Below the pieces are notes generated by a model. That model saw nothing but the letters and a program-made list of their open reading frames with translations. It did no database searches and was not told the origin of the DNA. A program made the translations under genes and the position numbers. A stretch of 64,000 nucleotides of DNA from Nectonema munidae (taxonomy: Eukaryota > Nematomorpha > Nectonematoida > Nectonematidae), in the NCBI GenBank assembly GCA_030549495.1, contig JAUIRK010001056.1, positions 372,001 through 436,000 on the forward strand, in the 5' to 3' direction. Position 1 is the stretch's first letter; each line of letters starts with the position of its first letter. Below are positions 46,473 through 59,348 of this stretch, piece by piece.

Positions 46473-49400
46473 TACGTGAAGAGTGGAGTAAGAATTGTTA
46501 AACAAGTTAGCACTCTTCGTGATTTTTTATTTTAAATCTATAATATATGTCTTGTAAAAACATCTGATACTATCTTGAATGAATCTATATCAAATTTTCA
46601 AAAAAATTCCTTTTGATTTCACAAAAATCATAAAAAGTAGAAATTTGATATAAAAAAAAGTAAAAAAGCAATTATCCAAGAATTTATTGAAAGTGAAATA
46701 TGTGAAAAAAAGGAGGAAAAGTAGTATGTCGCTATATTATAGCTACGATCATTATACATCATTATAAGTTAACTAATTTTTACCTCCTTGGATACTAGAA
46801 CTATAGAAGTAATAAATATATTTAAGTGGAGAAAAGAAACAGTTCATTTTTTATATTTTTGAAGACCCTTAAATACATACACTACTTACATCCTTCTCCC
46901 ATACATCCAGTCCAAGCTGTTCCGTACTGATGGATTTAAGGGGGGGGGGGGGCGGAACTGGCGTTAGGTGGGTTAGGGAACTGTCTTTTATATTATCCGA
47001 TTTTTTTGTATATTTATTATTTAAACACATGAAGTTTTACCATATCAATTCACTTCGTAGTTCAATGAATTAGGATCGTTTTAATGCTCTCATTCTTCTT
47101 TTTGTTCACAGAGATATTCGATGGGATATTGACACCATTATTTATATGTATGCTAAAAAGTGTTCTAGACGGATTAGGCTCCTAGTTCTTAATCTTTTAC
47201 GTTCTTTAAATTTTTTGTTTTAAATTACTTTCTTATAATAAACTTATAATTTTCTGATATATTATTATGATACTCTAAGTTTTATGATAAAAAGTCAATT
47301 TTCGCTTTTTATTAAACTATTACCCAAAATAAGATAAAAATAGCTTAAAAATTTTGATAAAGCTTAAATTTATATGCTTCAAATTTGAGTTCTAGTTTAG
47401 TAAAATCTGCCCGCCCCACTAATGTCAATTTCTATATCCGCTCCTGCATCAAATTCCTTTGATTGATGTCGAGTTTATTAAGTGTGGACCATATATATTG
47501 GATAATTATAAAAATTCTCCATCCATGGATTATTTTAGGTGTCTTTATTTTCATTATTTTTCTTAATTTTTTTGTTATTTGATAGCTTTTAGCAAATTTG
47601 TATAAAAAATTTTTTTTTTGTTTACATTGATATATGTAAAATCAGTCTATATACGGTTATACCGTTTCATTTTTATTGAATTTTGTAATTTTCAAAATGT
47701 TTTTATTATAATTAATATAAATCTAAATAAATGTTATAATTTACTTTTTGGTTTTAATTAATAGTTATATTTGTTTAAGTTTATTGTTTTGGCTTACACA
47801 TGAATTCCTCAATAAGTTATTCTACGCATATTAAATGTTTAAAATTATTCATATTTACTGAATAATTTGACCAATTATAATGAACGTTTATATTATAAGT
47901 TTCGTTATATTAAAAAATAAGTTATTGTTATTTTTTTTATATAAAGGACCTAGATGCAACAAACTTCGAAAACAACCTAAACAGTAAGAATGTTATTTGA
48001 AAGCAAATCTTTACACTTTAATTCAGCACTTTTATTCACAAGGTTACCAAATAGATTGCCAAAATGAAGGAGTGGAAGTTCAGTTGTTCTTGAATAAGTC
48101 GCAAAGCTTTTCGGTGCACGCTATTGGCTCTACCAGGAAATCCAATAAAAAGTGCAAAAGAAAATTCGTCCACCAAAATTATATCCAATTATATTTCCCA
48201 TATATTGAATGCTTCAGAAGATACAATAAGAAAGTAATTTTTATCGTAAAATGTGGGCATGCGTGTTATATAGGACATAGGTTAACTTTCATTTTCTGCG
48301 TCTAAAAGTTTTGAATGATACTTTATTCATTGATTTGATTGGTTGTTTATTATAAGCCACAAAATCCTCTTGCTCCTTTCATACGCTCACGGTCTGGCAA
48401 TATCTCCAGACAAAACCACGAAATGGTTTGACTTCAGACTTGGTAAGGATTAATCTGTAACACTTTTCGATGCTAAAACCGTCACAAACATTTTTACAAT
48501 ATATTTTAAAACCAGTTTGAGAACATTGACATAGTGAAAATTTTTTGTTTTCATAGGCCGACACTTTTTGTGGTAGGAAATATATAATATATAGTTAAAC
48601 AAATACATCATACATAGAACAAGTATCCATTGTTAGAAATGGGAGTAAACTCTTAAAAATTGGTATCGAATTTGATAGAACTGAACTTTGAAACTGTCAA
48701 TAAAAACCATGTTTTGAAGTAAAAAATGAAAAATATTGATAAAATTGTATGATCTGACAACTATCCTTAATTTTGTAGGAAGGATATTTAATTTTTTATG
48801 ATGAAAACAACTGAGTGGAGGTAATGAAAATAGCAGTTACAGTAGGTAAGGCGGCGTCACTAAAATTTTGCCATGTGTGCTATATATCCTGGTTAGCGCT
48901 TGATCTATATATGCCTTTTTGACACTTTTATTAGAAAATAGAATCTTGACAGTACGCTAGTTCAAATTTGATATAGTGGGAGAATTTTTATTTTTCTCGA
49001 AAACATTCTTTATTTGTGAGGGTGTTGTAATATGAAAACCGGTTTTGGAATATTTCAATAGCTTCTTTTTCAAATGTACGTTTCAAAAATGGCATATATT
49101 GAGTCAATTTTTATCTACGGCATAGGCACAATGTTGAAAGATGTTTGCAATGTTTTCTAAAAAATATCTTTTGATCCATGATAAACAGTTTTGGTCCAAA
49201 CGGTCCCTACCAATTGTGAACTTGAACTCATTCTTGGTTTGGACACTTAAAATGTCTGAATGAAGAGGATTCGTTGCTCAATATATATTACCAATAAAAG
49301 CAATAAATCTGGCATCATTCAAAGTATATGAATATTGTTGAAATATAAGGATAAAGTTTCTTTGATCAAAATCACTTTCACTTTTCCAAATTTGATTCAG

Positions 49401-50129
49401 AATACTCGACTAGCGCTGCTGATCTATACCGAAGATGGTCACTTTCAAAGACTCCCCATCTTTTGTCACGGCAGTCCCAGTGAAAACAAGAGAAATTACA
49501 TTGAATACGATGCAACCAGGTATGACTTTTTTTCAGTAACTCTAAAATTATCTCCATTATTCGGTCATAGTATAATGGTAGGTCGAGGGCTGTGTTTAGA
49601 AGCAGACATATACCCCCTACTCCCTCCCCCTACTTGGGAGCAAAATCCTGCTTCTCCTCTATAATTTTTTAGAAAATTGAGGAACATAGAAAATTCTCCG
49701 CTAAAATGTTTGTTTGAAGAACCTGAGAACACACATTTCTTCTAACTAAAAAAGTGTGCTCCACATCTCTAAAGTAAACTCGCGCTAACCCTTTACGGTT
49801 CTAGTTTTTGAAAAATAATCGCCTGATTTCCGAAGAATTGTTGAAAAGCAAGTTTTATTACTTGAAAACGGGGCTGTTGTAAACTTGGCAGAATAGGAAA
49901 GGATAAACCTAGCAAGGCTTTATTCAGCAAAAAGTGAATATTGAAACAAACACAGAAGTCATAGTATTTTAAGTATTTATACACTTTTTTTCACAAAATA
50001 GCATTGTAATTAGTCAACAAAAATCAGAATAGAATGAGGAAAACTTGGAGTTTAAATAGAAGCCAAATGCTCACAATGTTCACACACTAGAATAGAATGA
50101 AGAAAAACTTATAGGAAAGTAAAATTCGA
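46473..50129. other. AT-rich intergenic DNA with unrecognised short frames
   Basis: A 13-G tract lies at 46940-46952, followed by cggaactggcg. The plus frames 47997-48305 (QIDCQNEGVEVQLFLNKSQS) and 49335-49664, and the minus frame 48379-48564, have mixed composition but no motif I recognise. They could be remnants of an old element or chance. No gene is called. Confidence 0.35.
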
Positions 50130-50169
50130 GAATCTTAGGGGTCCATGTGGACCCAGTTGGGAAAGCTTG
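50130..50169. mobile_element. Right terminus of a hAT-type element
   Basis: The text gtggacccagttgggaaagc ends at 50169 and is followed by ctctaaat. Its reverse complement, caagctttcccaac and onward, fits the CAnnGnTTCCCAAC pattern of hAT ends. The octamer ctctaaat is identical to the one before the 61.6-kb hAT element. The left end was not found. Confidence 0.4.
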
Positions 50170-50914
50170 CTCTAAATCATCACCAAATTGACATAAATAT
50201 ATTAAACAATTCAATCAATTGGATATACCCAATACACATGTTATAGTTCAGCGTATCAAATTGACACATAAATATATTCATCATTTCAATCAATTTGATA
50301 TACACAATAGTTATAGTTCAGGTTCACTGATTCTCAGAAGTTAATTTTGATCTTTGATATACTGTCATGTATGATATGATTCGTCGTAGTCTTTGTATAC
50401 ATCATTACATTACATATTATTCAAGCTTATTTATTTGCAAACAATCACCAAAAATACACGAAAATTAATAGTATAACAAAATATTAAAAGAAAAATATGA
50501 TTATTATAATCATTTTTTTCAAATTTAAATGTAGAAATTTGTGAGATACGGAAAAAGCTTGGAAAGCCGCTAGGATGAGTACCTCGTCGAAACATGTCAG
50601 CGCAAAATATCATCATTATATGATATGGCAGAAATGTTGAGAGATTATACGTACAAATGAAAAGAGAACTTGTTATACGATAGAGTAACATGAGATTCGT
50701 ATCAAACCTTGAAATAATTAGAAGTGTTAAGGCATATATCTGCAAGAAAAGTCAGTTACTTTGGTGACCAGGAACGTGTTGGTATTGGTCTAAGAGGTGA
50801 ATGTGAAGATCCTTCTTAAAAGCATTAAGGTATTTGTGTAAAAGGGAGTAAGGTAAGTCAGCATTGTATGTTTGCAAAATGAAATAGCTCATGTTTTGAG
50901 TGTTTTTTGGATTT

Positions 50915-52823
50915 GTCTAAACAAGTGGTTCCCAAACTATTTTCATTCAAAGCTCCCCTGATTATGAACACCACTTGCTACTGCCTCTTTGTTCCCCAAA
51001 TTATTTTCAAATCACCTGATATTTGTTTAGGAGTGCAGTGAGTTCTACAATATAGTGTATATCACTTTTACAAAGAAGAAATATAAGAAAAATGGGAAAA
51101 ATATAAATAAACAGTAAATTATTTATTTTTAAAAGTTTACGACTTTAACATTCATGACTTTCTTTCTACAGACGACAAGTAAATCCTCCATTTTGTGGCA
51201 AAGAAATATTACATTAAATAAATAGATCTTTTTTTATGATTTTTAAAAGATTTAATTAAAATTTTAATGTGATTTGTGAATTTGATGCTTCATAATTAAC
51301 TTTGAAATGTCCGGTTTCATTTCGGTGAGTAGTAGCTGTAGATCTACTCGCTGAGTAATTTGTAGTCTGCTTCGTTGTTTTGAGAGGAGTCGAGTTACAG
51401 CACTGAAACCACGTTCAACTAGGTGAGAGGTAGGCAATGCTATAAAAAAGCTTAACTTTATTCCATAGCATTGAATATCTTGCTGGAATTTCTTTTTGAA
51501 ACCAAAATGCCTGGTGAGACTTGTTGAAAAGAGGTTTAAGCTCAAAGTCAATTTTTAAAAGAAATAAGCTGTTCCTCCATATTTGATTCCAAATCATCCA
51601 TGCAGGAATGTGAAAATGGGTTGATTAGCCAGTCTGGAATTTCCATCGTTAATAGATCCTGAAATCTTGCATTCATATCTTTGTTCAACTGATCGATGTA
51701 ATCACAATAAACTTGAAGATCATCATCAGATATTGTTTTCTCCATCTGAGCTAAGTTTGGGAATTGTACGAATTCTCGACGGCTTATATTACGTTTAAAT
51801 GTTAACAACTTTGCCATAAATGAAGAAATCACTGATTTTGCTTTTATAAGGTTGACATCACTGCCTTGTAATTGCAAGTTTATCTCACTAAACTTTGTAA
51901 ATAGGTCTGTTAAGTATAGGCAATATCAGTTTTGCAGGCTTCTAATTCTTCAAAAAGAGAACAATTTTTTATTTCTTTAAAAAAATCTATGACTTCATCA
52001 AAGAGCGCATAAAACCGTTTCAAACAGTTGCCTGTTGACAACCATCGTACTTCTGTATGTAACAACAGACGCTTGAAAAGCTCATCATGATTTATGCTGA
52101 GTTGTTTGAACAATCGAGAATTAAGGAACTGATGTGATATCAATTGATAGAGATTTGTGAAGTTTATCACTTAGCTTGAAAACACCCTGATACTGCTTAT
52201 TGATAATATCAACCAGTGGTCTAATCCTATACAATTTATCTTGCTGTGGAAGATATCTAGAATTATCACTAAAATAGAAATAGGCCAAAATTAACTTCTG
52301 ACATTTCACTTCAAAAATAGGCCCAATTATACAGTACAGTACTTCTAATTACTTCCTTTTCTCTCCATAATGTAACATAAACCAGTATATTTACATATTT
52401 TTAATTGTAAGAGGGTCAAATATTTTGTGAAAATTGTATTGGTACACCCATGGTACAAGACATGGGAAGATAAATATTTCAAGTTATAGAACAAGTTGTA
52501 CCACCAATGAGCCAACATTTTTACTGCCAGTAACGTAATCTTAGATGGGAACAAAAACTCACACCTCCTCTCACAGCGCTGCCTCAAACGGTACTGAAGC
52601 ACTGTTCAAAAAACGGCTACACGAGGCACAGAATTCTTGCCATTTGGCAAACTAAGGTAACGTGTTAAATGTGTAAATAAAATGTTGATTGGTTTAAATA
52701 AATATGCCCCCTTTCTGGTTCCTATTGACCCCTTAGCGCTCATAATTTTTTATCGCCCCCTCATATCGTAAAATCGCCCCTAAGGGGACGATATCGCCCA
52801 CTTTGGTAACCGCTGGTCTAAAG
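50915..52823 (-). mobile_element. hAT transposon (ZBED5/SCAND3-like), both ends and 8-bp target duplication present
   Basis: Flanked by octamers gtctaaac (50915-50922) and gtctaaag (52816-52823), which differ only at the last base and fit the Ac-type nTnnnnAn pattern. The ends aagtggttcccaaac and gtttcc-like ctttggtaaccgctg are inverted. The minus strand encodes the C-terminal half of a hAT transposase: SRLFKQL...HTEVRWLSTGNCLKRF (51910-52170), DLQVYCDYIDQLNKDMNARF (51548-51877), then FFIALPTSHLVERGFSAV and LLLTEMKPDISKL of the hATC domain (51264-51551). Frame changes separate the three, so it is inactive. The N-terminal half, including any BED finger and the first catalytic residue, is absent; a piggyBac fragment takes its place. 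Confidence 0.88.
52142..52335 (-). mobile_element. piggyBac transposase fragment inside the hAT element
   Basis: The minus-strand frame reads GPIFEVKCQKLILAYFYF, SDNSRYLPQQDKLYRIRPLV and DIINKQYQGVFKLS. It ends in SLSID, just before the LSxDESM catalytic motif of the DDE_Tnp_1_7 (piggyBac) family. The DKLYKIRPL and FSDN words are diagnostic. The fragment is about 65 residues and joins directly to the hAT text SHQFLNSRLFKQL, with both on the same strand. Confidence 0.75.
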
Positions 52824-52967
52824 GATTAAAATTAGTCACAAGTTTGTTTTCGTATCTTAGACATCTTGCTTTTTGTTGATGGTTAAAAACAAAGAAGTTT
52901 GGAAAAATACTTGAAGCAGTAGATTAAAACATTTGTATATAAAGAAGGATAAATATTTTTTCGAAAT
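52824..52967. other. Spacer between two hAT elements
   Basis: AT-rich, nothing recognised. Confidence 0.4.
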
Positions 52968-53595
52968 CAGTGATTCTCAACCTTTCTTCTCTTATGGACC
53001 CTTTCGAAGTGAAAAGTTGATTGTGGACCCGTTTATTGCTACGAATTGTATTTTCGAAGTGATTTTATTTATCAAAAATATGAGAATAAGTAAGTAATTT
53101 AAAATTTTTAATTGTTTACTCATTTAATTTTATAGTATGCTTTTGACTGCACTTATTCTTAAAAAATTAATAAAATTTTATAAAAAAAGTCCAAAAAAGT
53201 GACAATTTTTTTTTGTTGTTTGGGACGAGAGTTTTCATATGTCAGGAGGTTCCAATGAAGTCAATGATAATCTTAAAACTCATCATCAATAACATTTAAT
53301 CGGTTTCGATTTTAGGATTATATATTAATCACTACCAGTATCAAACATGATTCAGCTTATAATATGCAGATTTCGATTCAACAAATTATGAAGATGGGAA
53401 AGCTTCTTACCACAATGCATCATTTTTTCTAGTTTCCTAAATTTTTCTCATAAAATAAAATTTTTTATTCAATAAACATCTAACTTTTTTTAATATCGAG
53501 GCAAATTTTTATGCAATTCAAATTTGAAATATTCTTATATCCAGCTCTTTAAAAATATTGCCGCCATTTTGGGGGTACCACGTTGAAAAATACTG
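52968..53595. mobile_element. Non-autonomous hAT element
   Basis: Left end cagtgattctcaacctttc and right end gttgaaaaatactg are imperfect inverted repeats of the Charlie/Buster type, with the typical gaccc text inside the left end (ttatggaccctttcg). The 630-bp interior is AT-rich and non-coding. The flanking octamers do not match each other, so either the copy is old or the two ends belong to different insertions. Confidence 0.55.
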
Positions 53596-54399
53596 ATATA
53601 AAGCATGAACATTTATCATAAAATAGATTAATTGAGAAGAGTATTTTAAATAAGTACTGTGATGTGGGGCGTTCATGAGTGACAGTAGTCTATAATCGTG
53701 TCTTGCTTTATGTTACTCTGATTCAAAGGAGGCAAAGATGGCCAATGTATTTAAAGATGAGGCATTTGAGAATACTTGATTTTTTAATCAAGATAATACT
53801 TTCTATATTTGGTTTTATAATTTCTACAAAAAGAAAATTCTTCATACTTTTTCATAGGGATGTAACGTTTGATCGGAATCGACATCTGTAATCATTTGCT
53901 ATTTTCCAAGAAATAGCGCCATTGAAAATATGATGATTCTAACCTATTAATCATTCAAGTTTAAATTTTAAACTTTCTGCCTTCTGCTTTATTTTTGATT
54001 TATTTTACAAAATCACAAGTTGCATGTTAAAATTTTTATTTTCTGTCTTGATTTAAATCTGAATAGATTTTTTTCTCAAATTTTTCATAATAAAATTTTA
54101 CACAACGGTTAATTTAAAAGCGTTGTTTGGATATTTTTTTCATTAATGAATGATTAAAGAAAAGTAACATGTAAAATTTGTAATACAATTTTTATAATCA
54201 GCGAAACATCGTCAAGGTTTAACCTGTGGGGCAAATTGTCCCCAAGTGTGGGGGGGGGGCAAGGCCCCCCCTATTTTCTCAGATATTATAAGTTTTTATA
54301 AATATTTTTGTGTTACTATATTTTCAACTTGCTGAATTCGTGGTGTGTCCTTTTTATCAAAATCAATCAAACCGTCAAAAAATTGATTTATATTTGTAG
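53596..54399. other. AT-rich DNA with a G/C tract before the tandem arrays
   Basis: A 10-G run (54250-54259) is followed within six bases by 7 C (54265-54271), giving a small hairpin-prone spot. The start cctgtggggcaaattgtccc resembles the G-rich insertion at 45.4 kb (tggggcaagt). No gene seen. Confidence 0.4.
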
Positions 54400-55330
54400 C
54401 CCATCTCAAAAGGAATTTTTTATTTAAATAATTATATAAATTTTTACGATTCCTTTATATTGAATTCAGTGGTGATATTCTTTTTTATGAAAATAATAAA
54501 TAAAAAATTGTCTAAATTGCCTCCAAATTTTATCAAATAGTATATAAAATTTTTTACCGATCCTTTTAAATATGTATTAGTGGTTATTCTTTTTATAAAA
54601 TAATAATAAAAGTCAATTATCAAAATTTATCAAATAGTATATAAATTTTTTTTATCCTTTTAAACAATTAGGGTGTATTCTTTTTTATAAAATCAATAAA
54701 AAATTTATCTAAACAAAGTTTTTAAATAGTATATAAGTTTTTTAATCCTTAAAATATTAAAAAAATATCAATTCTAAAATTTTTCAAATAGTATATAAAT
54801 TTTTTACATCTTTTATTAGTTATTTTTTTAAAATAAAAAAATGTCAATTAAAAATTTTATCAAATATTAAAGTTTTTTTTTTTATTGAATTGTGTATTCT
54901 TTTTATAAAAAAAAAAAATTGTCTAAATTCTTAAAAGATTTTTCTAAATAGTATATAAAGTTTTTTCCCATTTAAATTAATTCAGTGTATTCTTTTTATA
55001 AAATAAAAAAATTGTCTAAATTCTAAAAATTTTATCTAAATAGTATATAAATTTTTGCTTAATAATTAGTGGTATTTTTTTTATGAAAATAAAAAAAATT
55101 TCAAATGCTAAAAATTTTTTAGTAGTATAAATTTTTTTTTCTTTTAATATTGGGTGTATTTTTTTTTTATAAAAATATTAAATTCAATTTTATTAAAAAT
55201 TTTTCTAAGATATAAAATTTTTTATATTCTTTTTGTATTGTGGTATTTTTTTTATAAAATAAAAAAATTTTTCAAAGAATTTTTGTTAGGGTTTTTATAG
55301 AAAGTTAGGGGTTTGAGTTTTTGTTGTCTT
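54400..55330. repeat. Degenerate tandem repeat block 1, unit about 80-110 bp
   Basis: The word tagtatataaattttt recurs near 54538, 54635, 54727, 54788, 54948 and 55040, with weaker forms to about 55207. Each time it is followed by a tgtattctttttataaaa word and a gtctaaatt word. Units shorten and lose bases irregularly along the array. It is almost pure A/T and non-coding. Confidence 0.7.
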
Positions 55331-55999
55331 TTACTTTTGTTTTTTTTTTCTTTTTTATAAATATTAAATATTTAATATTGTAAAATTAATTTTATTCTTT
55401 TAAATTTTTTTATTATTGGATTTATTGTTTTTTTTTATGAAATATAAAAAAAATTTAATGTAATATTAAATATATAAATAAAATATTCTACTTGTTTTTT
55501 AGTATTATTTTTTATTTATTTATATTTAGGTGTTTATTCCTAAAATTTATTTAAGTATTTTAGTATTCATTTTTTGAATTCTTTGTTCTTTATTTATTAT
55601 ATTTACATATGTATTTTGTATTTTCTGTTCCTTTCTTGTAGTCTTTTTATTAGAAATTTATATTCTTCAATGTGTTTCGAAAATTTTTTTATAGGTAAAA
55701 TTACTTTTTTTCTCTGAATATTTTTATTTAGTTTTTTTGTGAATTTGGTGTTTTGTTATTAAAAAGTTTTTTTTCTAAAATTTTTTTGAAAAAGTAAATT
55801 CAATTTAAATTAAAAATATCTTGATAGTGTAAATTTCACTATTGCTTGTTTTTGTATATATTAAATTTTCAGTTTCTACCCATCTTAGAAATTTATGTAT
55901 TAGATATAGTATAGTTTAAATATTTTTATTTAAAAATATTTTTATAAAATATTTTTTGAAGTATATATTAAACTTTAGTTCTTAGAATTTTCATTTAGT
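55331..55999. repeat. Low-complexity A/T stretch between tandem blocks
   Basis: T- and A-homopolymer-rich text with no clear period, probably unrecognisable units of the flanking arrays. Confidence 0.5.
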
Positions 56000-57430
56000 A
56001 ATAATTTTTTTAATTATTTGTTTTGATCATTTTCTTTTAATTAGTTTTAATTTTCTTAAATTTTAAAGTTTTATATAGTTTATTTTTTTTAATAAATATT
56101 TATACTGAAGTGATTGTAGAGTATTATAGAAAATATAAAAAAAAAATATATTTTTACATATACCATATTTTTTGAATTTTTTTACAGAACATTTTATTAC
56201 ATTCAATTTTGAGGTATTTTTAGTTTAAATAGAATAAATAAGTAGTGTTTGTATAAAAGTATTTTATTTTTTGAAAATATTTTTGAAGCAGTATCTAAAG
56301 TAAAAAATTGATTAATTTAGTATTTTAAATAATAAAAAAATAAATTATTTGGTAAAAAAGTATTTTATTTAAATTTAAAAATATTTCTGTAGACTTAGAC
56401 TAAATGAAAATTTGATTTCCTTTAGATTTAAAATTAATAAAAATAATTTCAGAAATTAAAATTATCATGGTCGATTGGTATAAAAATATATTTATGTAAA
56501 ATTAGAGAGAATATTTTGGGATATAGTTTTCAGAATAAATCGAAATTTGATTGATACTAGCAGTAAAACTCTAAATGAAAATGTTTAAAATAAATATATG
56601 ATCTCTTTGTATAAAAAAAATTTTAGAACAAAAAATTTAATTGATACTTATATGTATTTTAAATTCAAACAAAAATTAGCAAATGAAAGATTGTTGTTTG
56701 GTATAAAAATATATTTAATTGTAAAATTTGAATGAATATTTTTGGAGAAATTTTAGAAGTAAAGAAATTTGATTATTATAGGTATTTTTTAAATTAAAAA
56801 ATAGTTCAGAAATAAAAGATGTTGTTTGGTATAAAAATATATTTCAAGAGAATATTTTTGGAGCAATTTTAGAAGAAACGAAATTTGATTTATACTTATA
56901 GGTATTTTAAATTAAATGTAAAAAATAGTTAAAAATGAAAAAGATGATGATTTGGTATAAAAAAAATATTTATGTAAAATTGAGAGAATATTTTTGGAGA
57001 TATTTTAGAAGTAAACGAAATTTTGACGATATTTTAAAACCTCTAAATGTAAAAATAGTTCAGAAATAAAAAGATGGTTGATTTGGTATAAAAATATATT
57101 TATTGTAAAATTTGAATGAATGTTTTTGGAGAATTTTAGAAGTAAACGAAATTTAATTAAACTATAGTATTTTACATCTAAAGTAAAAAATAGTCAAAAT
57201 AAACAGATGGATTTAGTTATATATTTATTGTAAAATTTGAATGAATGTTTTTGGAGATAATTTTTTGAAGTAAAGCAAATTTGATTAATACTTATAGGTA
57301 TTTTAAATCTAAATGTAAAAAATGAGTGCAAAAATAAAAATGAGATTAGTATAAAAATATATTTTATGTAAAATTTGAAGGTATATTTTATTAGATATAT
57401 TTTTGATCAATAAAATTTTGATTGAATTTT
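56000..57430. repeat. Degenerate tandem repeat block 2, unit about 125-135 bp
   Basis: The word ttggtataaaaatatattt recurs near 56475, 56697, 56827, 56952, 57084 and, in weaker forms, near 56606, 57212 and 57350. Each is followed by aatatttttggaga, then agaagtaaacgaaatttga, then cttataggtattttaaa, then aaaaaatagttcagaaat. Earlier units reach back to about 56.0 kb in decayed form. The unit is unlike that of block 1, and copies differ by many small deletions. Confidence 0.75.
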
Positions 57431-58481
57431 AAAAAGTAGATGATTATTGAAAAAATTAAATATATAAAGTGTTATGTTCAAACTGTATATAATTATAAAT
57501 TTTAGGGTATTATATAATATATATCTAAGTTATAAGGTTAAGTAAGATAATTAAAATTTTGTGAAAAATTTTAATTTTTAATTTTGATTGACAGTTTTGG
57601 ACATGAAGGGGTATTCAACTACATGAAAATGTTTAAAGATGAGCTAGCGATTTTAGGAAAAGTCAAAAATTTGAAGGGATATGATTAGAATTTTAAAATA
57701 TTTTAAAGCCCCCATCACTCATAGGGTTAAAGTAAAAAATCGACATCTGTATCCCAATCCACCAAAATTTTGTATCATCACATCCCCACTTTTCACACTC
57801 TTTTATTTTTTTAGTGATTTAGGAACGATTGGTTTTCGAACTTTTTTTTGTCTAAATCGCTTATTGAGATTCTTTACATCTTAAAAATCGCCCTTTATGA
57901 AGTAAAAGTATGCACGAAAATCGTTGATTTTTTTTCAAACTTAAATTTGAATTGTTCATTGGTCTTTTAAGTTCAATAAACTCTTGTTAAAAATTTACTT
58001 CCCCAGATTTCATATTACAAGAAAATTGATTTATAACCCATTCTTTTATTTTGAGCTCAAACAAATCAAAAATTCTAAATAAAAATAAGTAATCTTTCAC
58101 CTTAGATTTTAGAAAATATGGAATTTGATTAAAATTGCGACATCATTAGATTCAAATTCAAAAAGTGAGTTTTGAAAAAATATTAAAATTTTTGCATATT
58201 TATATACAATACAAAAATATTTTTTATAAAAATTGCTCACCTGAATTCCATTTTGGCCCAAAAGTGGGCACTTCGACCACGGCGAGAAACTCTGATTTAA
58301 AACAAGATGAAGGATTTTTTTATTTTTTATTATCGGTATTACATACAAAGAAAAAATAATCTTGCTAACTGAACCTTTATAGATATCAATATCATGTATC
58401 GAATTCATGATAGCCAGACCAAGGCACCACTAGACTTCTACCGACTGTATTTCATTTTTAATTGTATTTTGTATTTGAAGG
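57431..58481. other. AT-rich DNA before the unrecognised gene
   Basis: Nothing recognised. Its last 40 bases (T-rich, ending ttttgtatttgaag) make a plausible splice acceptor for the exon that starts near 58481. Confidence 0.4.
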
Positions 58482-59348
58482 AATAATGAAAAAGTGTCAA
58501 GGAAGGAAAGCAAGCAAGACTTGTCAAAGATAAGATTGGAGAAATGGAGCGAAAGAATGAAATCCTTTCTAATAAATAGAAAGAACAAAAGTTCGCCTAC
58601 TTATGAGCCCCTCGCAAAACAACACAGCCCACATGGATCGCAGAGGCCAAAACACCTTCCTCCCCAAAATATCAACATATTGATTAACATTTCAATAAGT
58701 GAGCACACGCCATATCCCCATTACACCCTTCGAAGTCAAGCTCAACGCGATTCCAGCAAACCGAAGAGTGGGGCGATTAGCGATGCTACTAAGTTGGAGT
58801 GTTGTTACTTTCACAAAAGTTTGCTCCAAAAGAAGGACAACGAATCTCAAATGACTCCATTGAGTGCTGACCAGGTTGCTGCTTCCATATACGATGGCAC
58901 GCAACTAGGCAACACTCACTTTCATGACATAAGGTTTCAATTTAAATAAATAAATGTATTTTGTCAGTGGACATGGTTCCCCTAATAGAGTGTTATACTT
59001 AGAATTGGGGATGAGTCCCAAAAGAAAAATTTTGTTGACAAAGCGAGTAAGAAAAAGAAACTCTACGTCAAAGCACCATCCAACCCCGATATCCTGAATC
59101 TTGTGAAAGAAGCCAACCTGTACCCGAAAAAGAACAAAGAAATGCAAGTTAAACTGAAAAAGAGTAATAGTCCGATCCTCACTGTCGGAAGAGGTGCGCA
59201 ATCATTGAGCGTGTTTTTTAATCCCTTAATCATGAACAACATTTTCCTATCTCCAAACAAATACATGGAAAATGGGCAATCCTTCATTAAGATTCCTTTT
59301 CAAGCGCTAGAGTTGAATGAATACATGAAAAGCAACAACATTTGGTAG
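58482..59348 (+). CDS. Unrecognised protein-coding gene, at least two exons, 5' end not located
   Basis: Two open stretches with GC content and codon variety far above the surroundings. Exon A is 58482-58933 and exon B is 59003-59348 (stop TAG). They are joined by a 69-bp intron with donor AAG|gtttca and acceptor atacttag|AATTGG. The split codon AG|A restores the same frame on both sides, while the intron holds stops. The product has at least 265 residues. Exon A reads KIRLEKWSERMKSFLINRKN, a Pro/His-rich middle (PHYTLRSQAQRDSSK), then LSADQVAASIYDGTQLGN. Exon B has a basic patch (KASKKKKLYVKAP), then PILTVGRGAQSLSVFFNPL and ends ALELNEYMKSNNIW. I recognise no domain, signal peptide or membrane segment. 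The first in-frame ATG is at 58557; the open frame continues upstream to a likely acceptor, so more 5' exons are expected. AATAAA near 59480 gives a 3' UTR of about 130-150 bases. It could be a lineage-specific gene or the C-terminus of a larger one. Confidence 0.65.

Noticed and set aside
47997-49664. Short frames at 47997-48305, 48379-48564 (minus) and 49335-49664 as exons of one gene
   Set aside because: They lie on different strands, have no matching splice sites in phase that I could find, and base composition stays at background level, unlike the 58.5-kb gene.
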